Of a DNA stretch of 64,000 nucleotides, positions 49,608-61,002 are shown piece after piece. Position 1 is the first letter of the stretch. Each line of letters begins with the position of its first letter. The notes beneath the pieces were generated by a model, which did not search any database, was not told the origin of the DNA, and saw only the letters and a list, made by a program, of their open reading frames with translations. The stretch covers positions 1-64,000 of the forward strand of contig JAPLRR010000079.1 of NCBI GenBank assembly GCA_026399075.1, in the 5' to 3' direction. Made by a program: the position numbers and the translations under genes. The stretch is from Methylococcales bacterium. Its GTDB lineage: Bacteria > Pseudomonadota > Gammaproteobacteria > Methylococcales > Methylomonadaceae.

Positions 49608-52600
49608 ATGAAAACTTTAAAGATTACCCTGTTGTTAGTCAGCTTAAGCCTAAGCGTTGATATACAGGCGGCCACCTCCTTCACACCTGAGTCACAACCG
49701 ACTGGATGGGTGGCTGCACCTGGCCTAACAAACGTAGACATCTCATCGGGCACGGAATCGGTATTCCGGTTAAATTACAATAAAAATACCTGGAGCGGTG
49801 AGATCTTTGCCAAATCCATTAATACGCTCGCCGTGCCGGGCAGTACCGGCCCTTGGGATCCCAATACCGCTGCCACATTACTGAACACCTTAAATTATGA
49901 TACCGGCCGTAAGATAGTGACGCGTAACGGTAACACTAACGTGCCTTACCGTTGGGCCAGTTTGTCAACTACCCAGCAAACCAGTTTAGGCACTAGCACC
50001 ACTGGCCCGAATATCCTCAATTATGTGCGGGGCGACCATAGTAACGAAGAGCCATCGGGTGCTTCGTATCGCGCGCGGCAGATAGTCTTGGGCGACATAC
50101 TGCATTCCAATTTGCACTTTTGGAAACACAATGCCACCACCAAACGCCTTTATGTGGGAGCCAATGATGGCATGTTGCATGTTTTTAACGCGGATACTGG
50201 CGCTGAAGTGTTTGCATATATCCCATCTATGGTGATCCCCAACTTGAAATTGTTGACCAGTAAGCCTTATGGACATACCTATTTTGTTGATGGCGGTATT
50301 GCCATAGCCAACGCCACCCTGTCCGGTAGCCTTAAAACCGTATTGGTGGGCGGGTTGGGGGCGGGTGGCAAAGGCTTGTACGCGCTGGATATCACCAACC
50401 CCTCACCGAGCACTGAGACGGCAGCGGCCAGCGCCATCAAGTGGGAAATCACCCCAACTACCACAGGGTTTGGCGATTTGGGTTATACCTTTGGCACACC
50501 GCGTATTGGTAAGCTCAATGACGGCACAACGGTAGCCATCGTTGGCAATGGCTATATGAACGGTGGAACAGGCCATGCGGTTTTATACCTGATCAACTTG
50601 GACACTGGCGTCTTGGTCAAAGCCATAGACACAGGCTCTGGCAGCACAGCAAGCCCTAACGGCCTGTCCACACCGACTTTATACGACGGCAATAGCGATG
50701 GCAAAGTGGATTATGCTTATGCAGGCGACTTGGATGGGCATCTCTGGAAGTTTGACCTTAGTGGTAATGCCCCAGCCAATTATTCCGCCCCGTTACTTTT
50801 TACCACATCACCCGTCCGCGCCATCACCACCGCGCCAGCCGTTGCCCCGCATTCATCGGGTGGCCGTATGGTTGCCTTTGCAACCGGACGCACACTGACT
50901 AGCGGTGATTTGTCCGACACGGCGGTCAATTATGCTTACGGTATTTGGGATGGCGCACCCGTGAGCAATTCCACCTTGTTGACCCAAACCCTGAGCACCA
51001 CAACCTTTGGTTCTGGCAGTGTGCGCACAATCACCGCCAACGTCCCAGACTGGACTTCCGGCCACCATTATGGTTGGCAAGTGGCCTTGCCGGCTGGCGA
51101 ACGGGTGGTTGGTGAAACTCCGTTTGTAAAAGATGGTCGGTTTTGGTTTGTCAGCACCAACCCGACCATCACCCATAACACCCCGCCCAACGGCGATAAC
51201 TGGCTTAACGAGCTGGTGTTTGAAACGGGTGGCTCGCCCAGCGCATCGATATTTGACCTCAATGATGATGGCGACGTGAACAGCTCGGATTTGGCCGATG
51301 CTTGCTCGGTAGCTGGTATTATTACCTGTGTGGCGGTATCCAAAGCCATGGATCCCGGCGTGTTATCCCAGCCCACTTATGTGCTGGGTTCCAGTTTTAG
51401 CAGTGCGCTGTTTACTACCCATCCTGACACCACCGCCGCTTCAGGTAACGCAGCCGTGGTTGATGATCCTGGCGTGTCTGGTGGCCATTTTGACTTTGAC
51501 AACTATTATTACGCGGCGGGTGCCACTACCACGACGATTACGCCAACTAATTTAAGCCAAACTAAAACGATCTGCGCCACAGAGACTTCAGTGGCAAATG
51601 ATTTAAACACTGTTTCAACTAATTTTTGTACTAGCAAAAACGGTTTTTCTAGCGGTTATACATTTTTGTCGGCTTATGTGACAGGTGGTACGGATAAAAA
51701 TTGTAAGAAAAGCGGCAAAAAATACCAAACGATCACTTGCAATACCACCACCTCCACCACCAACACAACGCTTGGCAACTACCAAGGGCCTTATCCCCAA
51801 CAAAGCCCTAAGCAGCCACAGTTACACGTCCATGAATACGATGATATTTATGATGTGACGGGTGTGAATATGCTCAATGCCAGTGATACACGTTTTAACC
51901 TGTCAAATGCAATTTCTAGCACCAGCACGCCCTTTAAAATATTGCTGATGAACCAATACCTAAACCCGGCAGCAAAAATATCGGTGGGTGGGGCGACTTA
52001 TGAAAGCGTTAAAACTTATAAAGATTTGGCCAGCCAAACCAGTGCCTCAACCTTGTTGTCAGGCTTGCCCATCTATACCCGGGCCAATGTCAGCACGTTG
52101 ATTGTCAATTTGCCCTTGGATGCATTTATTGCAAAAGACTGGTGGGGTGATGGCGCGACTATACGGGCGGGCTTGATCCCCACAGTATATAGTTGCGTCT
52201 GTTATGTCAACGCTGACGGTTCTATGGTCAATTCCAATGGTAGAGGCTTGATAGGCCCCAATGGCGAGCGCTTTGACGGGGCCTTGACCATCCAGCTTAT
52301 CAAAGACACGACGCCAGAATCTGCTTTGGAGCTTAACCACAGTGGTGGAGATGTCAAATACGGCTGGCGGGTTAAACTAGCCAACTTTAAAACTTATGTG
52401 CTGGCCGAATACACCATTTATTGGCATCATCCCAATGGTAAGTGTTATGGCCAAACTGGCTGGGTTGCCGCAGCGCCGCAAGATCCGGTTTCTGATGCCA
52501 CACCCGGCACCAAGGCCACCGGTTCCACAGACCCTACCGACGGTATTTTTACTGGGGGGTTTGCGGTAAGCAGTGTGGTTGTGATCACCAACGGTAATAC

Positions 52601-52823
52601 CACGACCACAACGACTACCTATACCGATGGTGGCCGTTACATTAAAGTGGTGGTGACCAATAACGATGGCTCTACGACCACCACCCAAACCATGCGTAAT
52701 GGTACGGTGGTAGTGAGCACCACCGGATCGGTTGGGGTGGCCAATTCGTCTTTAGTCAAGTCCCCCAACCAATCCGCCTCAACCACCAGCATCGGCAGAC
52801 AGTCTTGGTGGGAGATGTTTTAA
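49608..52823 (+). CDS. pilY1: PilY1/PilC-like pilus tip-associated protein
   Basis: GANDGMLHVFNADTGAEVFAYIPS, YFVDGGIAIANA, LVGGLGAGGKGLYALDIT, DGKVDYAYAGDLDGHLWKFDLS; signal peptide from 49608. Confidence 0.93.
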   Translation: MKTLKITLLLVSLSLSVDIQAATSFTPESQPTGWVAAPGLTNVDISSGTESVFRLNYNKNTWSGEIFAKSINTLAVPGSTGPWDPNTAATLLNTLNYDTGRKIVTRNGNTNVPYRWASLSTTQQTSLGTSTTGPNILNYVRGDHSNEEPSGASYRARQIVLGDILHSNLHFWKHNATTKRLYVGANDGMLHVFNADTGAEVFAYIPSMVIPNLKLLTSKPYGHTYFVDGGIAIANATLSGSLKTVLVGGLGAGGKGLYALDITNPSPSTETAAASAIKWEITPTTTGFGDLGYTFGTPRIGKLNDGTTVAIVGNGYMNGGTGHAVLYLINLDTGVLVKAIDTGSGSTASPNGLSTPTLYDGNSDGKVDYAYAGDLDGHLWKFDLSGNAPANYSAPLLFTTSPVRAITTAPAVAPHSSGGRMVAFATGRTLTSGDLSDTAVNYAYGIWDGAPVSNSTLLTQTLSTTTFGSGSVRTITANVPDWTSGHHYGWQVALPAGERVVGETPFVKDGRFWFVSTNPTITHNTPPNGDNWLNELVFETGGSPSASIFDLNDDGDVNSSDLADACSVAGIITCVAVSKAMDPGVLSQPTYVLGSSFSSALFTTHPDTTAASGNAAVVDDPGVSGGHFDFDNYYYAAGATTTTITPTNLSQTKTICATETSVANDLNTVSTNFCTSKNGFSSGYTFLSAYVTGGTDKNCKKSGKKYQTITCNTTTSTTNTTLGNYQGPYPQQSPKQPQLHVHEYDDIYDVTGVNMLNASDTRFNLSNAISSTSTPFKILLMNQYLNPAAKISVGGATYESVKTYKDLASQTSASTLLSGLPIYTRANVSTLIVNLPLDAFIAKDWWGDGATIRAGLIPTVYSCVCYVNADGSMVNSNGRGLIGPNGERFDGALTIQLIKDTTPESALELNHSGGDVKYGWRVKLANFKTYVLAEYTIYWHHPNGKCYGQTGWVAAAPQDPVSDATPGTKATGSTDPTDGIFTGGFAVSSVVVITNGNTTTTTTTYTDGGRYIKVVVTNNDGSTTTTQTMRNGTVVVSTTGSVGVANSSLVKSPNQSASTTSIGRQSWWEMF

Positions 52824-52886
52824 GTGAGTGTCCAATCGTGGGATGGCTTTAGCCGCGAAAATCGTGGCTAGGGCCTGCTGCCTAGG

Positions 52887-53300
52887 TTAGTCTTTAATTT
52901 TTCCCCGCAAGGCCTTAAGTTTGCTTTGCCTGGCTTTGCCGTCCAAGCGTTTAAGCCTTGATCCTTTGGTGGGTTTCGTCGGTTTGCGTTTTTTTGGGAC
53001 GGCCATGGCCTTGTTGACCAGTTCCTGTAGCCTATCGTAGGCAGCTTCCTTGTTTTTTTCTAGGGTGCGAAATTGCTGCGCCTTGATGATGACCACGCCG
53101 TCTTTGGAAATGCGTTGGTCAGCTAAGGCCAACAGCCTTTCTTTATAAACCGCTGGTAGGGATGACGCGTTGATGTCAAAACGTAAATGCACGGCTGTTG
53201 CAACTTTATTGATATTTTGGCCACCTGAACCTTGGGCACGGATGGCAGAAATGTCGATTTCATGGGGAGGAATGTCCAACTGGCTGCTTATGGGTAACAT
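52887..53300 (-). CDS. arfB: alternative ribosome-rescue factor ArfB (peptidyl-tRNA hydrolase)
   Basis: GGQ motif in RAQGSGGQNINKVATAVHLRFD; basic C-terminus. Confidence 0.93.
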   Translation of the reverse strand: MLPISSQLDIPPHEIDISAIRAQGSGGQNINKVATAVHLRFDINASSLPAVYKERLLALADQRISKDGVVIIKAQQFRTLEKNKEAAYDRLQELVNKAMAVPKKRKPTKPTKGSRLKRLDGKARQSKLKALRGKIKD

Positions 53301-53369
53301 TCATTGGCCGCTAATGTTTTCAGCGTGGTGGCTGCGGGGGTTTCAAACAGATGCCCCCACGTCTTTGGC

Positions 53370-55544
53370 TTAGCCTTTAACGCGGGTGATTTTTAACACG
53401 ATAGGCAATTCTTTGAGGCGGCGTATGATTTTGGCAAGATGCACCCGATCTTTGACGGTCAGGGTGATCAGGTCTACACAAACGCGCTCATCTTGTTCGA
53501 CCACAGTGACATTTTCGATGTTGGAGCCCCATTCCGAAATGGTGGAGGCCAATGTTGCCAAAGCGCCGCGTTGGTTGAGCAGCTGGATGCGCAGTTCGGT
53601 GGAAAAATCGCCGACGGCATCTTGGCTCCACTCAACATCCAACCAGTTGATATGTTTTTTTCTGACGATAGTGCGGTTGCGGCATTCGTGATGATGGACG
53701 ACGATGCCTTTGCCTGGGTTAAAGTAGGCAATGATGGCATCCCCAGGGATAGGGCGGCAACATTTGGCCAAGGTGATGACCATGCCTTCTGTGCCCTTGA
53801 TGATCAGCGGCGTTTGCTGGGTTTTGTCAGTGTTATCCAGTTTGATGTTGGCATTGATGTCATCTTGGGTCAGGCGTTTGGCGACTAAAAACGGCATTTT
53901 GTTGCCTAGGCCTATGTCTTCCAGCAAATCGTCCAAAGATGGGCTTGCCACCGTTTTAAGCAAGGCTTGGATACGGTGGTCGTCTATATTGTCTAGGTGC
54001 AAATGCAGCGCTTGCAATTCTTTTTCCAATAAGCGCCGCCCTAAGCTGATGGCTTCTTGTTGCTTAAAATGTTTTAGGTGGTTGCGGATGTTGGAGCGCG
54101 CTTTTACGGTGGTCACATAATTGAGCCAAACCGCGTTGGGCCTTGCCCATGGTGCGGTGATAATTTCAACGGTCATGCCGTTTTCGAGTTTGGTTTGCAA
54201 AGGCACCAATTGCTTGTCTATGCGGGCGGAGATACAGGCATTGCCAATATCGGTATGCACGGCATAGGCAAAATCGATGATGGTGGCTCCCCTGGGGATT
54301 TTAATAATTTCGCCTTTGGGTGTGAATACAAAAACTTCTTGTGGAAACAAGTCCACTTTTAAGTTATCAATGAACTCCAGCGAGTCGCCAGCCGTTTTTT
54401 GTATTTCCAGCAAGTCTTTTAGCCATTCATTGGCGCGTGCCTGAAATTTTTCTGATTTGTCATCATCCGTTTTATAAAGCCAATGCGCGGCGATACCGGA
54501 TTCCGCCATGCGGTGCATTTCGTGGGTGCGGATTTGGATTTCAATCGGGGTGCCATAAGGGCCTATGACGATGGTGTGTAAAGACTGGTAGCCATTCGCC
54601 TTGGGCAGGGCGATATAATCTTTAAAGCGGCCTGGGATCGGTTTATACAAATTGTGGATGACGCCTAAGGCCCGGTAACAGCCATCTAAGTTGTCACAAA
54701 AAATCCGGAAGGCGTAGAGGTCAAAGATGGACGCCAAAGAGACTTTTTTCAGCAGCATTTTTTGGTAAATGCTATAGACGTTTTTTTCACGGCCTGACAC
54801 GACACAAGGAAGTTTGGACTGTTCCAAGCGCGTTGTTATCATGCCCTCAATATTGTCGATAATTTTTTTGCGGTTGCCACGGGCTTTTTTGATGGCCTGG
54901 GTTAAAACGGCAAAACGCATGGGGTACATGGCCTCAAAACTCAGCGATTCGAGTTTGTGGCGGATTTTGTTCATGCCTAGCCGATTGGCGATAGGCGCAT
55001 AAATATCCAAGGTTTCGCGGGCGATGCGGCGTTTTTTTTCTGGCGGCATAACCCCCAAGGTTTGCATATTATGGAGGCGGTCAGCCAGTTTGACCAAGAT
55101 GACGCGTAAATCTTTGCCCATGGCCAGAAACATTTTTCGTACATTTTCGGCTTGTGTTTCGGCTTGGCTTTGTGATTTGCCGTCAATTTTGGTGAGTTTG
55201 GTGACCCCGTCAACCAGTTCAGCCACTTCAGGGCTAAATTGGCTGGCCAGTTCTTTTTTGCTGACTGGGGTATCTTCGATGACATCGTGGAGTATTGCAG
55301 CCATGATGCCGCTGGCATCCATGCGCATTTCGGCCAAGGTGATGGCGACTGAGACCGGATGGCAAATATAGGCTTCGCCACTTTTACGGAATTGGCCTGA
55401 GTGGGCATCCGCGCCAAATTCGTAAGCGCGGACACAATCATCAATTTGGGCGGGGTCCAGATAGCCGGACAGGGTGGCGCATAAACGTCCGATCAGTTCA
55501 TCCTGTAGGCGTTTTGGCCCAACGGTGTCGGCTAAAATCGACAT
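53370..55544 (-). CDS. spoT: bifunctional (p)ppGpp synthetase/hydrolase
   Basis: HD hydrolase AAILHDVIEDT, synthetase YRALGVIHNLYKPIPGRFKDYIALPKANGYQSLHT, TGS and ACT domains; start MSILADTVGPKRL. Confidence 0.96.
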   Translation of the reverse strand: MSILADTVGPKRLQDELIGRLCATLSGYLDPAQIDDCVRAYEFGADAHSGQFRKSGEAYICHPVSVAITLAEMRMDASGIMAAILHDVIEDTPVSKKELASQFSPEVAELVDGVTKLTKIDGKSQSQAETQAENVRKMFLAMGKDLRVILVKLADRLHNMQTLGVMPPEKKRRIARETLDIYAPIANRLGMNKIRHKLESLSFEAMYPMRFAVLTQAIKKARGNRKKIIDNIEGMITTRLEQSKLPCVVSGREKNVYSIYQKMLLKKVSLASIFDLYAFRIFCDNLDGCYRALGVIHNLYKPIPGRFKDYIALPKANGYQSLHTIVIGPYGTPIEIQIRTHEMHRMAESGIAAHWLYKTDDDKSEKFQARANEWLKDLLEIQKTAGDSLEFIDNLKVDLFPQEVFVFTPKGEIIKIPRGATIIDFAYAVHTDIGNACISARIDKQLVPLQTKLENGMTVEIITAPWARPNAVWLNYVTTVKARSNIRNHLKHFKQQEAISLGRRLLEKELQALHLHLDNIDDHRIQALLKTVASPSLDDLLEDIGLGNKMPFLVAKRLTQDDINANIKLDNTDKTQQTPLIIKGTEGMVITLAKCCRPIPGDAIIAYFNPGKGIVVHHHECRNRTIVRKKHINWLDVEWSQDAVGDFSTELRIQLLNQRGALATLASTISEWGSNIENVTVVEQDERVCVDLITLTVKDRVHLAKIIRRLKELPIVLKITRVKG

Positions 55545-55557
55545 GGGTGCAAAGGGT

Positions 55558-55797
55558 TTAGAACATGGGGTTATGGTCGTGGCTGTCGCCGACGCGGTGC
55601 AACAGGTTGATATTGTCTGTGGTGACATGGCCTGCGGCAATCTCGCGCAATGCAAGCACGGTGTCCTTGTCTTTGCCACGCGGCAAAAACTCAGTGGCGC
55701 CGTGGCTTAATTGGCGGGCACGGGTGCTGGCCAATAAAACTAATTTGAAGCGGTTTTCTACATGTTCTAAACAATCTTCGATGGTGACTCTAGCCAT
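55558..55797 (-). CDS. rpoZ: DNA-directed RNA polymerase omega subunit
   Basis: [30 protein letters not shown]; just upstream of spoT. Confidence 0.96.
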   Translation of the reverse strand: MARVTIEDCLEHVENRFKLVLLASTRARQLSHGATEFLPRGKDKDTVLALREIAAGHVTTDNINLLHRVGDSHDHNPMF

Positions 55798-56004
55798 TAT
55801 TTAACCTAACTAAGTATAAAAAGTAATGTATTTGGTGATACAAGGTACAAGGTACTAGACACAAGGTCAAGTGGCAAAAAATTTGTGCCAGTCAATCTTG
55901 GGCCAGATTTTGGAAGGGTGTATCAAATGGTGGCTTGCAGCCCCCCCCTTTTTTTTTAAAAGAGAGGGGGGTGAACATTTTCGGCTCTTTACAAGGCTTG
56001 TAGT

Positions 56005-57177
56005 TTAGCTACGGGATTTTAAGATGGCCACGGCAGGCAATTCTTTGCCTTCAAGAAATTCTAAGAAGGCACCGCCGCCAGTTGACGTGTACGAAACTTG
56101 GTCGTTAATGCCATATTTGTCGATGGCCGCCAAGGTATCGCCACCGCCAGCAATTGAAAAGGCGTCGCTTTCGGCAATGGCGGTTGCCAAGGATTGGGTG
56201 CCATGGCTAAATTGTTCGATTTCAAACACGCCTACCGGGCCGTTCCAGACTATCGTGCCGGCAGATTTGATCAAAGCGGCATATTGTTTGGCGGTGTCTG
56301 GGCCTATATCCAAGATTAAATCGTCGGCTTCAACATCTGCAACTTTTTTGATGGTGGCGATGGCGGTTTCAGAGAATTCTTTGGCGCAAACCACATCGAC
56401 AGGGATTGGGATATCCGCGCCAGCGGCTTTGGCCGCTGCGATCAGGCGTTGCGCCTCTTCTATCAGATCAGCTTCATAAAGCGATTTACCCACCGGAAAG
56501 CCGGATGCTGCGATAAAGGTGTTGGCAATGCCGCCACCGACAATTAATTGGTCCACTTTTTCAGACAGTGATTTTAATACCGTCAGTTTGGTTGATACCT
56601 TAGAACCGCCAACGATTGCCAGCAATGGTTTGGCAGGTGTTTCCAAGGCTTTACCCAAGGCTTCGAGTTCGCTGGCCAATAAGGGGCCTGCGCAGACTAT
56701 TGGGGCAAATTTGGCAACACTGTGGGTTGATGCTTGCGCCCTATGGGCGGTGCCAAATGCGTCCATCACAAACACATCACACAGCGCAGCCATTTTTTTG
56801 CCCAATTCATCGTTGTTTTTTTCTTCGCCGACATTAAAGCGCACATTTTCACAAAGAACGACTTCACCTGGCGCGATCACTATGCCATCCAGCCACTCTT
56901 TTTCAAGACGCACCGGTTTGCCCAGCAACGATGCCAAACGTTCTGCCACGGGTTTCAAAGAAGAGGCTTCATCATAATGGCCTTCTTCAGGGCGGCCCAA
57001 ATGGGACATCAACATGACGGCAGCCCCACCAGCCAAGGCTTGTTCAATGGTTGGCACACTGGCCTGAATGCGGATATCACTGGTTACGACACCGTTTTTT
57101 ACTGGCACATTTAAGTCTTGGCGGATTAATACCCGTTTTCCTGATAAATTCAGATCAACCATTCTTTGTATCGACAT
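56005..57177 (-). CDS. pgk: phosphoglycerate kinase
   Basis: [61 protein letters not shown]. Confidence 0.98.
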   Translation of the reverse strand: MSIQRMVDLNLSGKRVLIRQDLNVPVKNGVVTSDIRIQASVPTIEQALAGGAAVMLMSHLGRPEEGHYDEASSLKPVAERLASLLGKPVRLEKEWLDGIVIAPGEVVLCENVRFNVGEEKNNDELGKKMAALCDVFVMDAFGTAHRAQASTHSVAKFAPIVCAGPLLASELEALGKALETPAKPLLAIVGGSKVSTKLTVLKSLSEKVDQLIVGGGIANTFIAASGFPVGKSLYEADLIEEAQRLIAAAKAAGADIPIPVDVVCAKEFSETAIATIKKVADVEADDLILDIGPDTAKQYAALIKSAGTIVWNGPVGVFEIEQFSHGTQSLATAIAESDAFSIAGGGDTLAAIDKYGINDQVSYTSTGGGAFLEFLEGKELPAVAILKSRS

Positions 57178-57268
57178 ATATTCTCTCTCAGTTTATTAGT
57201 GTTTCGTGTGTTAGTGGTGTCAGTTGCCAATTACCCAAGGGCTTGTCGGTATCCTGTCGGCCTTAGAT

Positions 57269-57820
57269 TTACTTCCATTTTATGGAGCAACCCATACCCG
57301 GTATTTGGTCTTTGGGGCCTATGCCTGTTGTGGCGATCAGTTTCATAGCTTCAAAGAGCTCGCGGCGGGTGTCAGCGGGTGCTGTTTCTTTCCGGCTGGC
57401 ATCGAGACGGCCCCGGTATTGCAATTTTAAATCCGCATTATAACCAAAAAAGTCAGGTGTGCAGACAGCATTGTACTCTTTGGCCACCGCTTGGGTTTCA
57501 TCCAGCAAATAGGGGAAGCTAAAGTTTAGTCGGTTTGCAATCACCTTCATATTTTCGAAATCATCTTCGGGATATTCATCCACGTTATTCGACATAATGG
57601 CAACCGAGTTTATGCCCCATTGTTTTAGTTCCAGAACATCCCGGACTATGCGTTCCTGCACCGCTTTAACGTATGGGCAATGGTTGCAAATAAACATCAC
57701 CAAAAGGCCGTTTTCACCCCGGCATTGTTGTAGCGACCAGGTGCGGCCATCAATGCCGGGTAAGGTAAAATCTATCGCAGGCTGGTTAAAATCACAAATG
57801 GGTGTTTCTATTGATGCCAT
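57269..57820 (-). CDS. thioredoxin-family protein (AhpC/TSA fold)
   Basis: FTLPGIDGRTWSLQQCRGENGLLVMFICNHCPYVKAVQER. Confidence 0.88.
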   Translation of the reverse strand: MASIETPICDFNQPAIDFTLPGIDGRTWSLQQCRGENGLLVMFICNHCPYVKAVQERIVRDVLELKQWGINSVAIMSNNVDEYPEDDFENMKVIANRLNFSFPYLLDETQAVAKEYNAVCTPDFFGYNADLKLQYRGRLDASRKETAPADTRRELFEAMKLIATTGIGPKDQIPGMGCSIKWK

Positions 57821-57856
57821 GTTTGTTCCTTAAGGATAGGGTAGGGCAGTCTCTGG

Positions 57857-59011
57857 TCAATCAGGGTTATGCTTGCTTTGCAAATAGCCTTCCGATTGCA
57901 TCTCAATGAGCCGTGATGCAGTGCGTTTAAATTCAAATGAGCCGTCACCTTCCGTATAGAGCAGGGCGGCAGGCACTTCTGCTGAGCAGACTAATTTTAC
58001 TTTATGTTCATAAAGTGCATCAATCAGGGTCATAAACCGTTTTGCCTCATTCCGTTTATCGGGGCTTAGCTTGGGTATTCCAGCCAAGATTACTGTGCCA
58101 AATTCACGGGCTATCTCTAGGTAATCAGCCGCACCTAAAGCTTGCCCACAGAGTTCATCAAACGAGGATGCGGCGATGTCACCATGTACGGCAGACAAAG
58201 TGACCAATCTTCCTAACACCTGTAATTGGCCAGCCTCCCTAGGGGCAAAATTGGTGAGTTCGTCATAGCTTTGCTGCACGAATTCATCGGCATGGGTATC
58301 AAGCGGATGGTAATACGTTGTCGCTAAGGTTTTTAGGTGCATTAGCCGATAATCGGTATGGGCGGCCAATTCGACTATTTTGGCCTGCGTTTGCAAAAAC
58401 TCGCTAAACGCCAAAAATTGTGCCCTTTGCAGGCCTCCCTGATAAAGTTCGTCTGGATGGCGGTTAGAGGTGATGACCACAAGCAGGCCTAAAGCAAACA
58501 ATTGCCGAAATAGCCTTTCCAGGATCATGGCATCCGCAATGTCGGTCACATGGAACTCATCCAAGCAAAGCACTTGGGTGGATGCCCTGATTTTGTTGGC
58601 CAAGGCCGTAATTGCATCGCCCGAGTTATGTTGCCGCCATTGGTGGGTAAAGGCATGTGCCTCCAGCATAAACACATTAAAGTGCACCCGTTGCTTTTGG
58701 ATAAGTGGGCAGGCCTCAAAAAAAAGTGCCATCAACATCGATTTACCACGCCCCACATCTCCGTACAAATAGACGCTTTGGGCCACTTCTGGCGGTGATG
58801 TAAGCAGTTTGTGGGCAAACGGCAGGCGCTGGTAGTGGTCACTCGCGACACTATAGTCCAATAGGGTTTGTAAGTGTTGCAGGGCGATAAATTGCGCTTT
58901 GTCGTAGTGGATATGGTTTTGCTTCACTTGGAGCTTGTAGCGGTTTTCCAGTAAGCCGGACAAGGCTGGGAAGGGTTCCGGTCTTACCCCATAAAAAATT
59001 TTTTTTAACAT
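57857..59011 (-). CDS. zapE: cell division protein ZapE (AFG1-like ATPase)
   Basis: Walker A YLYGDVGRGKSMLM; LCLDEFHVTDIADAMIL; VVITSNRHPDELY. Confidence 0.95.
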   Translation of the reverse strand: MLKKIFYGVRPEPFPALSGLLENRYKLQVKQNHIHYDKAQFIALQHLQTLLDYSVASDHYQRLPFAHKLLTSPPEVAQSVYLYGDVGRGKSMLMALFFEACPLIQKQRVHFNVFMLEAHAFTHQWRQHNSGDAITALANKIRASTQVLCLDEFHVTDIADAMILERLFRQLFALGLLVVITSNRHPDELYQGGLQRAQFLAFSEFLQTQAKIVELAAHTDYRLMHLKTLATTYYHPLDTHADEFVQQSYDELTNFAPREAGQLQVLGRLVTLSAVHGDIAASSFDELCGQALGAADYLEIAREFGTVILAGIPKLSPDKRNEAKRFMTLIDALYEHKVKLVCSAEVPAALLYTEGDGSFEFKRTASRLIEMQSEGYLQSKHNPD

Positions 59012-59330
59012 GTTGGTATTGGAGAAAGTGATGGCAGGATTAGACTAGCACCCCACGCGTCGTTTAGCCATGCTAAATTAAGCATTTTGATGAAAATAAT
59101 TTAACCTAACAATACCTTGCTTGCCGGTCTTGAGGCAAGGCCCAGATCCTTGGGGGGGCTTAGGCCTTGAATCCTCGGTGTCTTGAACACCCTTAATTTA
59201 AATTGGCGCTGGGGGAGCAGTAAAAGCAATGCCACAATGACAGTTTAAAATAGATTCACTAGCATGGTTAAAAACATATTATGGTATAATTAGCTAATTT
59301 TTGCCCCTTTAAATTGGCGTTATTTACTTT

Positions 59331-60254
59331 ATGATCAAACAGCGAACTTTAAAAAATACCATAAGAGCCACTGGCGTGGGTTTACATACTGGCGCCAAAG
59401 TGTATTTAACCTTGCGCCCAGCTGAACCTAATACGGGGATTAGGTTTCGCCGGGTCGATTTGGATGTTCCCGTCACCATCAGGGCCACGCCGGAAAATGT
59501 TGGCGAAACCGTTTTGTCTACCACTTTGGTTGCTGGCGATGTGAAGATTTCCACTATCGAACATTTGCTTTCCGCTTTTGCTGGATTGGGGATAGATAAC
59601 GCCATTGTCGATGTGAGTGCCGCAGAAGTCCCTATCATGGACGGTAGCGCCGGGCCTTTTGTTTTCTTGTTGCAATCGGCCGGGGTCGAGGAGCAAGATT
59701 GCCCTAAGCAATATATCCGCATTAAACGCAGCATCAGGGTTGATGAAGGCGATAAATGGGCGGAGTTCAATCCATTTGACGGATTTAAAGTGACTTTTAC
59801 GATTGATTTTGAACATCCGGCTTTTGAAGAAGATGTCAAAACTGCGACCATGGATTTTTCTTCCACGACGTTTGTTAAGGAAGTTAGCCGGGCCAGGACG
59901 TTTGGTTTTATGAAAGATATTGATATGCTCAGGGAAAATAACCTGGCCTTGGGTGGCAGCTTGGATAATGCCATTGTCGTTGATGACGACAAAATCCTTA
60001 ATGAAGATGGTTTGCGTTGCGCAGATGAATTTGTAAAGCATAAAATTCTTGACGCGATTGGCGACCTCTATTTGCTGGGTCACAGTTTGATTGGTGAATT
60101 TACTGGTTATAAATCAGGGCATGGATTGAACAACAAGTTGCTCCGCACGTTGTTGGAGGATAAGGATGCTTGGGAAAAAGTCACTTTTTCCAGTGAAGAA
60201 GATGCCCCCATATCTTTTATGCGTTCCGCCGAATCACCGAGAGCCCCTGAATAA
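59331..60254 (+). CDS. lpxC: UDP-3-O-acyl-N-acetylglucosamine deacetylase
   Basis: [84 protein letters not shown]. Confidence 0.98.
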   Translation: MIKQRTLKNTIRATGVGLHTGAKVYLTLRPAEPNTGIRFRRVDLDVPVTIRATPENVGETVLSTTLVAGDVKISTIEHLLSAFAGLGIDNAIVDVSAAEVPIMDGSAGPFVFLLQSAGVEEQDCPKQYIRIKRSIRVDEGDKWAEFNPFDGFKVTFTIDFEHPAFEEDVKTATMDFSSTTFVKEVSRARTFGFMKDIDMLRENNLALGGSLDNAIVVDDDKILNEDGLRCADEFVKHKILDAIGDLYLLGHSLIGEFTGYKSGHGLNNKLLRTLLEDKDAWEKVTFSSEEDAPISFMRSAESPRAPE

Positions 60255-60413
60255 GGCGCTTAGCTTACAGTTTGGATTTTTCCCAATAAAAAGTGCTTAC
60301 GTTGTCAACGTTCCCCTGAACAAGCCAGCTAGTTGGACGGGCGGTAGTCTGTGCATTAATTGCAAATACCTGTCCGTTCCCCCATTAATCCCCCCTTATC
60401 TGTGCCGCCTTTG

Positions 60414-60875
60414 TTAGCGGTGATTGGATAACTTTTCCAGTGTGGCGCTCAATTTTTGTAAGGCCAGCCCCAGTTCATTATCGGAAAGCGTCTGGCTTTG
60501 CTTGCGGATAAGGGCTATTTTCTCTAAGGAAGGCAATTTTGCTTGCCGTTGTGGCCCCAAAACGCGCCCGGCTAGGCCGGCAATAATCTTAATTTGCACG
60601 AGGTCTAGTGTGGGTTTGCTTATTGGCCTTAGTGCCATCAGCATCGCGTTGTTGTAAAAGCGCAGTTGTGTGGCCCAGACGGCGGCATCGGTATAAATAA
60701 GTAATTTGGTGTCCCGGATCAGGCAATGGCGCACCTGTTTTGCCAAAGCGTCCGGTAAAACACTGCGGATACGTTGTAACAGCCGTTGTTGTTGCTCAAT
60801 CTGGCTGTAATAATAGGCCATCGTCCTATTGTGGAAGGATAAGGACGCTTTAAATGTTGGTGGTTTTTGGGGCAT
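60414..60875 (-). CDS. DUF721/DciA-like protein
   Basis: LLQRIRSVLPDALAKQVRHCLIRDTKLLIYTDAAVWATQLRFYNNAML; next to lpxC. Confidence 0.75.
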   Translation of the reverse strand: MPQKPPTFKASLSFHNRTMAYYYSQIEQQQRLLQRIRSVLPDALAKQVRHCLIRDTKLLIYTDAAVWATQLRFYNNAMLMALRPISKPTLDLVQIKIIAGLAGRVLGPQRQAKLPSLEKIALIRKQSQTLSDNELGLALQKLSATLEKLSNHR

Positions 60876-61002
60876 GGATGCGGCAAGTTTCTTATTGGGT
60901 AACTAGGCTCAAAAAGATAGCTATCTTTACCAAGGAGGTTTGCGCTTACCCCAAGCTGGTTGTGCCGGGGTCAAGCGCAGGTTACTCATTTTATGCTTGG
61001 TT

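Noticed and set aside
53439-53888. Plus-strand 149-aa ORF opposite spoT
   Set aside because: Shadow of the conserved ACT/TGS region of SpoT.
55545-55679. Upstream extension of the spoT ORF
   Set aside because: Overlaps rpoZ in another frame; the natural start is MSILADTVG at 55544.
55935-55974. C-run/T-run/G-run hairpin (cccccccctttttttttt...gaggggggg) as a notable element
   Set aside because: Probably an ordinary terminator/REP-type hairpin downstream of pgk; homopolymers also make the exact sequence uncertain.
59324-60083. Two minus-strand ORFs of 222 and 225 aa opposite lpxC
   Set aside because: lpxC is unmistakable on the plus strand; these are antisense shadows.
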